Origin: Ancylostoma caninum
Taxonomy: Eukaryota > Nematoda > Chromadorea > Rhabditida > Ancylostomatidae
DNA: 64,000 nt
Reading direction: 5' to 3'
NCBI GenBank assembly: GCA_037903475.1
Contig: JBAJFG010000492.1
Location: forward strand, 3,224,001-3,288,000
Shown: one piece after another, positions 1 through 9,831 of the stretch
How the letters are laid out: every line of letters starts with the position of its first letter
Numbering within the stretch: position 1 is the first letter of the stretch
Position numbers and translations under genes: made by a program
Notes under the pieces: model-generated
Seen by the model: the letters and a program-made list of their open reading frames with translations, nothing else
What the model was told of the DNA's origin: nothing
Databases searched by the model: none

Positions 1-738
1 ATAAAATTTTTCACTTCATTATGCATGTTCGGATAAATTTCGTGCATTACCCTTATACGGATACTAAACACTAGAATATGCCTTTTCTGCACTCACCAAT
101 GATGGGGAAAAGTCATAGGAATGTCTAACAGCTCACTTTTAATTTTTTTATTTCTATTTTATTTATTTTTTAAGGAGTGGATGCGTTTTTCACGCATTCA
201 CATTTCGGTGGTCAAGCAAATCACCTTTACACCACTGAATTAAATGGACTTGTAAGTCGAAATAATAGTCATAACATTGCAGCTGAAGGAAGGATCAAAA
301 CAGTCGAATGTGTAGCCTTCTGGAATGTTCCCCTTTTTGGATGCTTAGAGCTACCCATTTAATGTCTTTGTTACAGTCAGTACGGCAATGCAATCAATTC
401 GCCTTAAGACTACAGTTGGTGTTTAGATGAGGCTTCGACTTAGGACTCCAGATTCGCTTTAGGACTACAGTGGGTATTCAGACGGGCTTCGCGATACTGT
501 AATTTCCTGCACTCGGGATATTGCTGTTCTAACTGCTTTTCATAATCGATCAGGTAATATACTCCAAAGCCTCCGCAACTGTGCTCTTCTGTCGATCTCC
601 AGTTTGTGCAGTCTAACAGTGCCGCTATACTGCTCGAGGAGTATAGCGGTTTCGGTCGCGGCGTCGCGGCGACACTGGCCGTCGTGCGTATTGATCGTGG
701 GCGGGGCGTCGCTAGCGACGGTCGCCGCTGTCGCCGCT

Positions 739-930
739 GTCGTCGACAACAGCGACCGACCGTCGCGACTGTCGTCGACACTGGCGACCGACCGTCGCGG
801 CTGTCGTCGACACTGGCGACCGACCGTCGCGGCTGTCGTCGACACTGGCGACCGACCGTCGCGGCTGTCGTCGACACTGGCGACCGACCGTCGCCGTTGT
901 CGTCGACAACAGCGACCGATCGTCGCCGCT
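739..930. repeat. 32-bp tandem repeat, left arm
   Basis: GTCGTCGAC recurs at 739, 771, 803, 835, 867 and 899, exactly 32 bp apart, giving six copies of a GC-rich unit containing GGCGACCGACCGTCGCGG. The first and last copies diverge (ACAACAGCGACC replaces ACACTGGCGACC). Confidence 0.9.
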
Positions 931-1843
931 GTCGACGACACGCCGTCGTCGATCCCGATCGACGACAGCGGCGACCGTCGCGGCGACAGACGTAGTTTTT
1001 TGTTTTTGAACAGGTTTTTCATAATTTTCTGCAGTTGTTAGTTGTTCTCAGTTAAATCTATGTTTCAGGTGAGGCCTACTGTGCAGAACGAAGCAGCCGA
1101 CTGAAGTGGGCTACCTCCGAAAAATGGGATATCTATCAGGAATCGTGAAAGGAAGGTATGAGTGTTTAGCCTGGCTAACGGATGGGTCCCGTCACGAAAA
1201 TTCAAAAACTGCATCCAGCTTCTAGATTAGCGCCTTTCACTGAAGAGCTGGAGCAGTGGGACTTTTTCCTTTAGATTCAGTATAAAATTCTGGATCGAGC
1301 TGTCCAGGTCCCGTCCCTGGATAACGTGTGGGTCTCGCCACGAAAATTAAAAAACCGAGAAAAACCCGAAAAAATCGGGAAACTGCTTATACATACATAC
1401 ATCATTTTGTGCAATTACACACAATTTCCAGTTCTACACTACAAACGACGCCTAATATTTTTAAAAAATTTTCCATAAAAAACTGATGTATATATGTATG
1501 TATGTATAAGCATTTTTCCCGGGTTTTTCGGGTTTTTCTCGGTTTTTTAATTTTCGTGACGGGACCCATCCGTTATCCAGGCTAAACACTCATACCTTCC
1601 TTTCACGATTCCTGATAGATATCCCATTTTACGAAGCAGCCCACTTCAGTCGGCTGGTTCGTTCTGCACAGTAGGCCTCACCTGAAACATAGATTTAACT
1701 GAGAACAACTAACAACTGCAGAAAATTATAAAAAACCTGTTCAAAAACAAAAAACTCACGTCTGTCGCCGCGACGGTCGCCGCTGTCGTCGATCGGGATC
1801 GACGACGGCGTGTCGCCGACAGCGGCGACGATAGGTCGCTGTT

Positions 1844-2000
1844 GTCGACGACATCGACGACAGCCGCGACGGTCGGTCGCCAGTGTCGACGACAGCCGCG
1901 ACGGTCGGTCGCCAGTGTCGACGACAGCCGCGACGGTCGGTCGCCAGTGTCGACGACAGCCGCGACGGTCGGTCGCCATTGTCGACGACAGCAGCGACCG
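1844..2000. repeat. 32-bp tandem repeat, right arm (inverted)
   Basis: This is the same unit in reverse orientation. GTCGACGACAGC starts at 1885, 1917, 1949 and 1981 (32-bp steps), with an irregular copy at 1844. The right array is shorter than the left, so the arms differ in copy number. Confidence 0.88.
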
Positions 2001-2100
2001 AAACCGCTATACTCCTCGAGGAGTATAGCGGCAGCCTAATTTCTTTAGCCTCTGTGGTTTTCCCTTCGAGAAGCTTCTCAAGATTACGATGCAGCACTCT

Positions 2101-2844
2101 CAGACAAATTGTCGGAAGGACCGCAGCAGAAAGAGATCGCGCTCATGTGGTTAAGAAACGAGAGACACAGAGATAAAAATTTTCGGAAGGACCGCAGCAG
2201 AATGTTTTCTGCTGCGGTCCTTCCGAATCTCGCTGGAGTGGTTCGGAAAAACCGCAGCAGAATAGATTTGTGTGGGGAAAGATTCGGAAGGACCGCAGCA
2301 GGAAATCGGAAGGGCCGCAGCAGAATGGAGGAGAGAGGGTGAGCGCTATTATACCCTTCTCATGTACGGAGCTCAGTTTTGTCGCGACCAGCAAAAATCC
2401 AGGGGTTTCGAACTTCAAGTGGGAAATTGACTTCATGGGTATATCGGACCGTAGAACCAGTGACCATCAGCGAGGTTGTCATTTTTGCGTGTGGTTACCG
2501 CCGCGTGGTCGTCCCACGGGAGTGGACTGGTTGCCAATGCAGTTCTGCGGAATTGGAGCGCACATCCACGTATCCAATCGGAAAGACCGCAGCAGCTATT
2601 CGGAAAGACCGCAGCAGCTATTCGGAAGGACCGCAGCAGCTATTCGGAAGGACCGCAACAGCTGTTCGGAAGGACCGCAGCAGCTGTTCGGAAGGACCGC
2701 AGCAGCTGTTCGGAGGGACCGCAGCGGCTATTCGGAAGGACCGCAGCAGCTATCCGGAAGAAATGCAGCAGGAAACCGGAAGAACCGCAGGTCACCTGTC
2801 GGCTCTTCCGGTTTTCTGCTGCGGTCCTTCCGAAAAATTGTCTG
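2101..2844. mobile_element. 744-bp foldback element built from a 22-bp repeat
   Basis: The left end CAGACAAATTGTCGGAAGGA is mirrored at the right end (CCGAAAAATTGTCTG), and both lead into copies of TTCGGAAGGACCGCAGCAG. The motif is dispersed in both orientations at 2110-2330, forms a direct tandem array at 2579-2790 and is inverted again at 2807-2830. The flanks agcactct (left) and agactctc (right) resemble an imperfect 8-bp duplication, the size hAT elements make. That family link is inference. No transposase is present. Confidence 0.65.
2579..2790. repeat. 22-bp tandem repeat array
   Basis: CGGAAGGACCGCAGCAGCTR recurs every 22 bp, with starts at 2579, 2601, 2623, 2645, 2667, 2689, 2711, 2733 and 2755, decaying after that. 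Since 22 is not a multiple of 3, all three frames stay open and encode the same periodic peptides (for example EGPQQLFGRTAAA). These frames are not taken as genes. Confidence 0.88.
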
Positions 2845-4579
2845 AGACTCTCACCTCGAAGTCCGGGACGAGTTCATGTTCTTTGCTGCTTTGAATTTCA
2901 TCCAATAGCGCTAAATCTAGGCTCTTCTCCTAAATCTGCTTAGAAGCATATATGATAGCGAAAAAAATTGATCCAAATCTGCAGTGCGGACTTTCAGTGC
3001 CGGTAAGCTTTCTGGTTCAGCAAGCGATCTCCGAGCAAAACCGCAAGAAAAGCAGTGTCCGACAACTGTTTCAGGAAGAATGAAGCATTGTCTTGTCCAG
3101 TTGAATACGATCGCGGGAGCGCCGCCCACATTGAAATCGTCACCGTGATAGCAGACCATAGAGTTTCCTTGACAATTTCTCAGTTTTCTTGATGGCTGAA
3201 ACCAAGTAGGATGAAAAAGTATTGAAAAGACCATAGGCTTTGCTATTGGGGCAGCGATTCCAGCGCGAAGAGAGACACCGCGGCGTGCACTTCCCAAGCC
3301 TGCGAAGAACGCATGTGATTGACGTTGACTGTAGGTACATTGGCACTTACAGTAGGTAGTATCCGTCAATGTGGTGTGGGCTTCATTCTATGTATTAATC
3401 GACTAGCACGGTGCTGCTAATAGGCTTCAAGAGGAGCGATGACTCGATCACACAGCTACGCACCGCTCGTGTAAATAAGAACATCTTTTGTCTGCTTCTC
3501 TCCCTTGTTCATACCCTAGCTTCAACGCATTGGCGGCAATGCACAATTTGTGTTTTATTCTAAGTAAAACCAACGCAAATTTGCCCCTTGTTTTCATCAA
3601 GACGGTAGTGGTGAAGGTATAATTACTGTATCGAAAATGAATGTGAAATTCATTTTGTACGTTGGAACTTTTCTGGAAAGTTACCGTTTCTTATTGTACG
3701 TATTGTAGGCAGCCAATTTTCACAGAATTTGTCCAGGGTCCATAAAGGGATATTTTTGAGCGCTGATCATGGCTACGACCATCATTCTGCCTCATGAAGA
3801 GCTTCTATGAAGTTACAGTACTACTCATACAGAATTTGTCAGGCTATAGACCACTCTGCACATTAACTTGCCGTTGACGTCTAAAAATGCAAAGATGCAC
3901 TAGATGATGTATCTATGGTAAGTTCATGACCTTCCTCACCACCACCGCTGTTCCACCTCCAATTTCGTGTTCCGATGAATTTCAGAAGGGAGACTCTATT
4001 TACAATAGCTTACAGTAGACCCAAAAAAATAATTTATTGTGTGACATAGTTGTAATATTCGATTTCTAATCAAATAACCCTACAGGGTAAAGTTTCATTA
4101 AATTATAGCAGAAAATAAATCTATCCATGCATAACTTCTCGCACGATTCGTCGTATTGTCCTTTATGCGTTAAATCCATTGATATTCAGAAAATCATTTC
4201 AAAGTGTGTGGGTCGGGGGGAGGGAGGGAGTTGACTAAATCCCATTTTCATAAGTCTCCATATTTCTTCCTTTCCATCAGCACTATGTCTGAGACACGGA
4301 TTAGGAAAATCCTACTTGCGTTGGATAACCCTACCAGACAATATTCATTGAGTGTGATAAACTATTTGTAAGCCAGCGCTAAGAAATTCAATAGGAGCTC
4401 AAAAGCATACGATTTGTTTCTGTTAAGCTGTTTACTACCTCCTATAATTCCATGAGTGGGCACGATTTTGTATGCAATAATAAGAATCCACAGTTGCGAG
4501 GATTTCCACAGCACAAACTAGAGTTTATCTGTAAACAAACAAAGAGACACGTGGAGAAAACAAGCTTGTTGTTTCGGTT
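2845..4579. other. intergenic, no gene recognised
   Basis: The region is AT-rich with no supported exon. A minus-strand frame of 150 codons (2917-3369) contains a short splice-site-bounded segment near 3150-3205, but it resembles no family I recognise and no neighbouring exon was found. Confidence 0.5.
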
Positions 4580-4583
4580 TTAA

Positions 4584-4999
4584 AGGCAGAGGTCCACCTC
4601 ATTTTTGTGATTGAGCTAGTGGCAGATTCTGCATCTCCTCGACATGCTGATTCCACCGGTATACATGAATTGTCTCAAAACGGTCTTTAAACCCGTCTTC
4701 CAGTAAGGGGTCTGTAACAGTTTGCTAACCCGAGTTGACGTGTGAAGCCGTTGATCTTATCGATTGAACACGCCAAGACTCGTTGGCTACCCCGGCAGCC
4801 GTGGCAGCCAGCCAGCACAGCGATCGAAATTTGGAGCGATCCGCCTCCGGGCTCCAAAAATCTAGCCAGTTCGACCCTTTCAAAAATGGGGCCTTTGTCG
4901 CTTTTGAGCCTGTTGATGTACATTAATGGGATCATTATGCCCAAAAGGTCTAGGATATGCTGATACTTGCAACAGGCGGAATGAGGTGGGCCCCTGCCT
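4584..4999. mobile_element. 416-bp MITE with TTAA flanks
   Basis: The terminal inverted repeats AGGCAGAGGTCCACCTCATT (left) and AATGAGGTGGGCCCCTGCCT (right) match over about 20 bp with two mismatches. Each end is flanked by TTAA (4580-4583 and 5000-5003), the target used by piggyBac-type elements. Because the palindrome could itself extend into TTAA, the duplication is suggestive, not proven. Short ORFs inside on both strands (4687-4963) are incidental. Confidence 0.7.
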
Positions 5000-5003
5000 T
5001 TAA

Positions 5004-8000
5004 GCGATATCCTTAGAGTGGACAGCAGCGTTACACGTAGAAAGAAACTGTCTCCGACTTGCCTATTTCTTTTGCCTACTGTACTCCTTAGAAAGAAAAT
5101 GAAAACACAAAAGAATGCTATTCTTTAGCATTTAAAGATGATAATAAAGTTAGGAAAAAGGTGCTCCAAGGATAAACGATTCCTAACTTTCGCAAATCCA
5201 CGCAGTTCCGTGGACTAATTTTCCTGTGTTTTTGCGAGCCTTCTACTGCATACTACTATCATACAACTTTATAATACATGAGAGTAACACTGAGTACTTC
5301 AGATACACGAATTTTTGGTGCTCCTCTTCTTGTTTGGCAGTACATTGGCTGTGTCCCGCTTTGAGTTGCATAGAAATCTCTGGATAACATCTGTTCATTC
5401 CTGAAAACAGGAAATCGGCTTAGTTCGGATTACGACATGATTCATGTTGCTTCTGGGCTATGCATCATGGATCAGCATAAGTGCTACACCACTCACTAAT
5501 TTCATCAGCTGACATCCTTGCATGATATAATATCAGGAGATTAGACCTCATAGTGCTACGTTCTACGAACAGTACAGTGACTGATTGTCCTCGAAAGCAG
5601 TGTCTTCCACCAAATGGTTCTTTAATCCCTTTCAAAAAAAGTTGATTGTGTAGAAGAAACAAAAAAGAAGAATACTTAAAACTTGTTCTATGTATGTCTA
5701 TGGATGTTCTCCGTGTTTCTCTGCAGGACGGAGAAAGAATCATTTATGAGAATGGTAGATTACTTTGATTATATTTTACCCAGATACGTCCAGACAATCG
5801 ATATTGTTTCCTTCACTCGATGCATTCTGAAGGTGAAGTCAACATGCTCAGCGATTCTATGGTGAAACCAACTACGATGATTTCAAAAAGAGAATTCGGA
5901 TCCCCAAGAAGAAACTGACCAATCAAGAAATTGGTCACTTTGCCCAAATCGCGTTGTTAATCTCGCCTCTGTGTAGCATCATTCTTTAGGAATATTTGAA
6001 TAACTCACGTCATCTTTTCGCACGCCTCCCCTCGCGCCCTTCTGAATTTTTCACGTTGTCTTCGTAATAACTTTCAGATGCAAATGCTGACGCAGTAGCC
6101 ATTGCATATGAGAGTACCCCTTCCTTAACAGGATCAGCTGAAAAGAGCTCAACGTAATGAGGCTAGAGAGTGCAGCAGAATGAGCAGATTAAGGACACAC
6201 ATGGTAAGTAATCTTACCAGATTCACCGAACTAATAGGGTAAGAAATTAGACTTATTCCAGAGAGTCGAATGGTGGGGCATCAGTACTTCTGTAGTACTT
6301 GTTAAGGATGATATACGTAAATGAAAACCACTGCAGTACATTACCTCTCGCACCATGGATTTTAGCTCCATTTTAAACAAACTCACTTAAATAAGCTCTG
6401 TTGCCTGCAGAACCGCTTCAAAATGAAAAGCTCTTATTGTTACACAACAGTTTTGCATATTGTTTCTACCATATCCATTCAAGAATGTCTAGCACGTATG
6501 TTCTACTACGCTGTAATTTACTGGACAGAAGTCTGCTCATGTACACCTCACTAAAGATCATTAGAACGTTGAAATTCATCCTGTCTGCACATGTAGTAAC
6601 CACCAAGAAGATATGATTGGCCGGCCGTATCGACAACAGAATCTTCTGCCTTAACCTAATCCTGGATTGAGCTGCCCTGGGATATGCATTAGAGCTTTAT
6701 GTTATCTTTCTAACAGCAGCTTAGCATGAGCACAGGCTCAGTTCTAGTTGCATTACTGAGCACAAACAACAACTTCATCGGCTTTCATAAATTTTGCCTT
6801 GTATCTTGACTCCCGATTACCGAGAAAAAAAGCTGAATTGTTACAAATTGGGCACATTTCTGACCAGTGCACTCGCTAAAAAGCCACTGCTACACTTCCG
6901 TTTGCTGTTCAAATGAGAGTTCAAAATCAATCGATCAGATTTATCAAAAAAGACTGTGTCGTCGTATCTTCAGAACATTGAACGACCGCGCGGCCCACCG
7001 TTGAGCCGCACCTTTTCTCGAAGGGTTCGGTATGAGAGAACATGAGGCCTTAATTGTTTCAGCCATCTTCTTAGCCAGTAACGTCATGATATCTCTAAGT
7101 TAATACAATTATAAAAATCTATGCAGTATAATTTTTGTAAAAGTTCTGGCGCAGAGAGAGGAGCCGGAGCTTGAGAAAATGTGGAAACGCGCGAAAAATG
7201 GCGGTCATCAACAGCTTGGAAGCATCGCAGTTACTTGCTAGTAGCTGGCATCATAGAAATAGCCTATGTACATCGAAACGGTTGTTTTTTTTCCTTTGAA
7301 TTTATTGCACAGTCCCAGATATTTATGTAGAGAGAAGAAGTACAGAACACGACTTTTACAGCAAAATTTCTCGCTCATAATGAAACCTAGAATAATCCCT
7401 TCTTCAACCAAAGTGAGGCCATACAAACTGGTAACCAACATGCTGATGAAAGCGGTGAGTAAGAACTTGAAACTCGAGAGCTCTGTTTGAAAGCAGTTTA
7501 CGTCAATGTTCCAACAGAAAGGAAGAGTACTTCAACCCTCTTCACATCCTCGATAGCTCAATCCACGGTTGAGTTATAAGAAAGATTTCGCTTCACAATG
7601 CTAGTGATCATCTTCTTAGCCGCTACTACACATATATTACAAGAAATAAAATCCGTTCTTTCGGCAAGAAAATTGAAGCTCGAACTGAACGAACAAAAAG
7701 CAACAAGGGAAACAAGGAAAAGCACTACATATTCCGAATGAAATGTGACTTTTAATGGGATTCCTCTCATTCTGGAACCATTTCCATAACAACACACTTG
7801 CTAAGTTTGAATGCTTGACCCCAACTTTGGCTTAGTTGTTTACTTCGGTTTCGCCGTGCTTATCCACAGATTGTGATTATGTTAAATGCCCTCACTTCTC
7901 AATTTTCGCATTCGCGTACCAAGCCTTCATATTCAAAACCCAACCAGAATTTAATAGTTGCCCAAATAACGTGAAAGCTACAGGGGAGTATCTTTGATGT

Positions 8001-9678
8001 CCATCCAGCAATCTCTTTGACCGAGAAATTACTCGGGGTGGTACATCTTTCTTTAACTCCAGATGCATCAGGTGTGCCACCAGCAGAACATTGGCGCTGC
8101 CTTTAATTGCCCACCTAATGAGAATTTTGTGCTCCCGGCGAGAATTGACATTGGCCCAGGATTTTTACGATTGTCGAGCACTTAGCACTCGAAGACGTAG
8201 CGCGTTTGTCATCACGGGTGGGAAAAACGATGATAATACAGTTATTTTCCTTCTTCTCAGTGCACAAACAGTTGAATGGTCGTGTAAAAAATTCTACAGT
8301 GCCTGTGGATGCTTTTCAAAGGGTGTTTCCCTCCTCAACCCAAGGTTCGGAAAGAAACAAGGGTCTAAATCCATGTGTTTGAGTGGTTAGAGTCCGAAAA
8401 AGGGATTTTGGTTTTTGGCGATTTTAAGCACTGTCAAAGAAGTGGGTGTGGAGAACTGCATTCGCTTCTATTTAGGTCCGAACCGATTCCATTATCAGAG
8501 CGTCATCCAAACTCAAAGATTCTGAATAATAGTACAGCATTCCTGAAGCATTTGTGAACTGTACTGTCATTTTGCGATTCTATCAAGGATGCGTATGTCC
8601 GATCAGAGGCTACAATCGTTCTTCGATTCTTTCGACCTGTGTAAATTCTTTTTTGGCAAGCTTCACTTCATTTAGTCGCAAATAGGTCAGACACAAGATT
8701 GCGAAGATCTCCTCATCTAGAGGATGAGGACGTTGAGATGGCACAGGTACCAACTAGATCCAAACATTAAACCTTGTGTTGGACGACTTCAAGAAAGGAT
8801 GCGCACCTATGTATTTCTCATTTCCTTTGGCCTACAAGTTCCACTAGAGATCAGGCCCTACTGACGTGTTAGAAATCTCAGATATTACGAACAAGCTGTG
8901 AGGGAGAATGGGATCAAGATTTAAAAAAAAGGGATCTGTGGAAGAAATGAACTTCATGTTACACTAACGAAACCAATTCCACCGTGTCTGTTTCGAAAAA
9001 CCTCACAAAATAGCTCAATTTTACGTCGGAAAGCTTTAACAACTATACAAGAATACTATATTCACGTCTGCACTTGTTGGTTATCCAATATTTACTAGGA
9101 GAACGCTTTATTCACTGGTTGCCATACTCTGGTCAGGAATTCAAAAATCGAGAAATACTTAACTCTTCTAACAACACCGAATGAACCGATGGCACGCATT
9201 ACATACAGATCAGCTTGGAGCAGTGTAACATGTGGTAAACTTGTTGAATAATGAGAGAACACGAACAATTCTTGGACTAAAACTATACCCCTATAATTAA
9301 GACTCGGGATTCGGGAACTTAGATCACGTTAAAAAAATTCCAGTGAGTTCAAGCTCATACAGACACCGGGATACAAGATCTACATCGTGTTCGAGTAATG
9401 CATATTGCAAAAATTTTGTGATAATTATAAATTATAACTCTATATTGAGCTGACAATGGTCATTGGTATGTCATGCAGTTCAAATGGTAGGCAACAACTT
9501 GACGATAAATGCAAGATTTCTCATAAAAGGCTAACAACGAGTTAGTTATATATGAGCTACGAGAACAAGAGTTCTGTATAATTTTTGTGGAACCACCTAC
9601 AAGTACATATTTCAGTAGTAAATGAAGTTACTCTTACTATTACTATAACTACTACACTACAACTACACTTAACACTAG
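5004..9678. other. intergenic region downstream of glycogen synthase
   Basis: There are 4.7 kb of AT-rich sequence with only short unrelated ORFs and no family motif. The 3' UTR of the minus-strand glycogen synthase gene should lie at the right-hand end, but no poly(A) signal close to the stop codon could be fixed. Confidence 0.5.
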
Positions 9679-9831
9679 TTATTTTTCGTTCCACTGCTGC
9701 TGCTCGTACTCATCCAGCTCACTATCATCTTCCGTGTCTGACTCATGAGGTGTGGTCGGTACGGAGACGGACGGGGTACCTGGGGCGGATATCGGACGAG
9801 GCATTAGCGCAACACTTTCCGATAAACGCAT
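9679..9831 (-). CDS. gsy-1: glycogen synthase last exon, C-terminal phosphorylation ladder
   Basis: It encodes residues 645-694 and ends at TAA (9681-9679). [11 protein letters not shown] is the family's C-terminal signature. S659, T663, S667, T671 and S675 are each four residues apart, and S675 begins the acidic ESDTEDD. This is the spacing of the GSK3 sites (3a, 3b, 3c, 4) primed by a CK2 site (5) in mammalian glycogen synthase. Regulation by those kinases is inferred from the spacing. Confidence 0.9.
   Translation of the reverse strand: MRLSESVALMPRPISAPGTPSVSVPTTPHESDTEDDSELDEYEQQQWNEK

Larger units (their letters stand above)
621..2032. mobile_element. 1.4-kb foldback (inverted-repeat) element with satellite arms
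   Basis: The sequence from 621 reads back as its reverse complement from 2032: GCCGCTATAC opens the left end and GTATAGCGGC closes the right. Each end carries a near-perfect 28-bp palindrome centred on CTCGAG (622-649 and 2004-2031). Next come GC-rich tandem repeats, then about 200 bp of unique sequence also present on both sides (about 990-1205 against 1540-1755). The centre (about 1206-1540) is asymmetric. No transposase was seen and no convincing target-site duplication flanks it. The architecture is that of a non-autonomous foldback DNA transposon, family unknown. Several frames stay open across the arms, but only because the repeat lacks stops. Confidence 0.75.

Noticed and set aside
440..1041. 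Overlapping ORFs of 129-160 codons on both strands, rich in R, S and T
   Set aside because: They exist only because the GC-rich 32-bp repeat lacks stops in most frames. The same peptides appear in both arms of the foldback element.
739..2000. Regular 32-bp spacing suggestive of a CRISPR array
   Set aside because: The repeats are directly adjacent with no unique spacers, the two arrays are inverted copies, and the context is a eukaryotic intron-rich genome.
2270..2943. Three long overlapping plus-strand ORFs (up to 191 codons)
   Set aside because: They read the 22-bp tandem array in three frames, giving the same periodic peptide. There is no sign of a start, splice site or domain.
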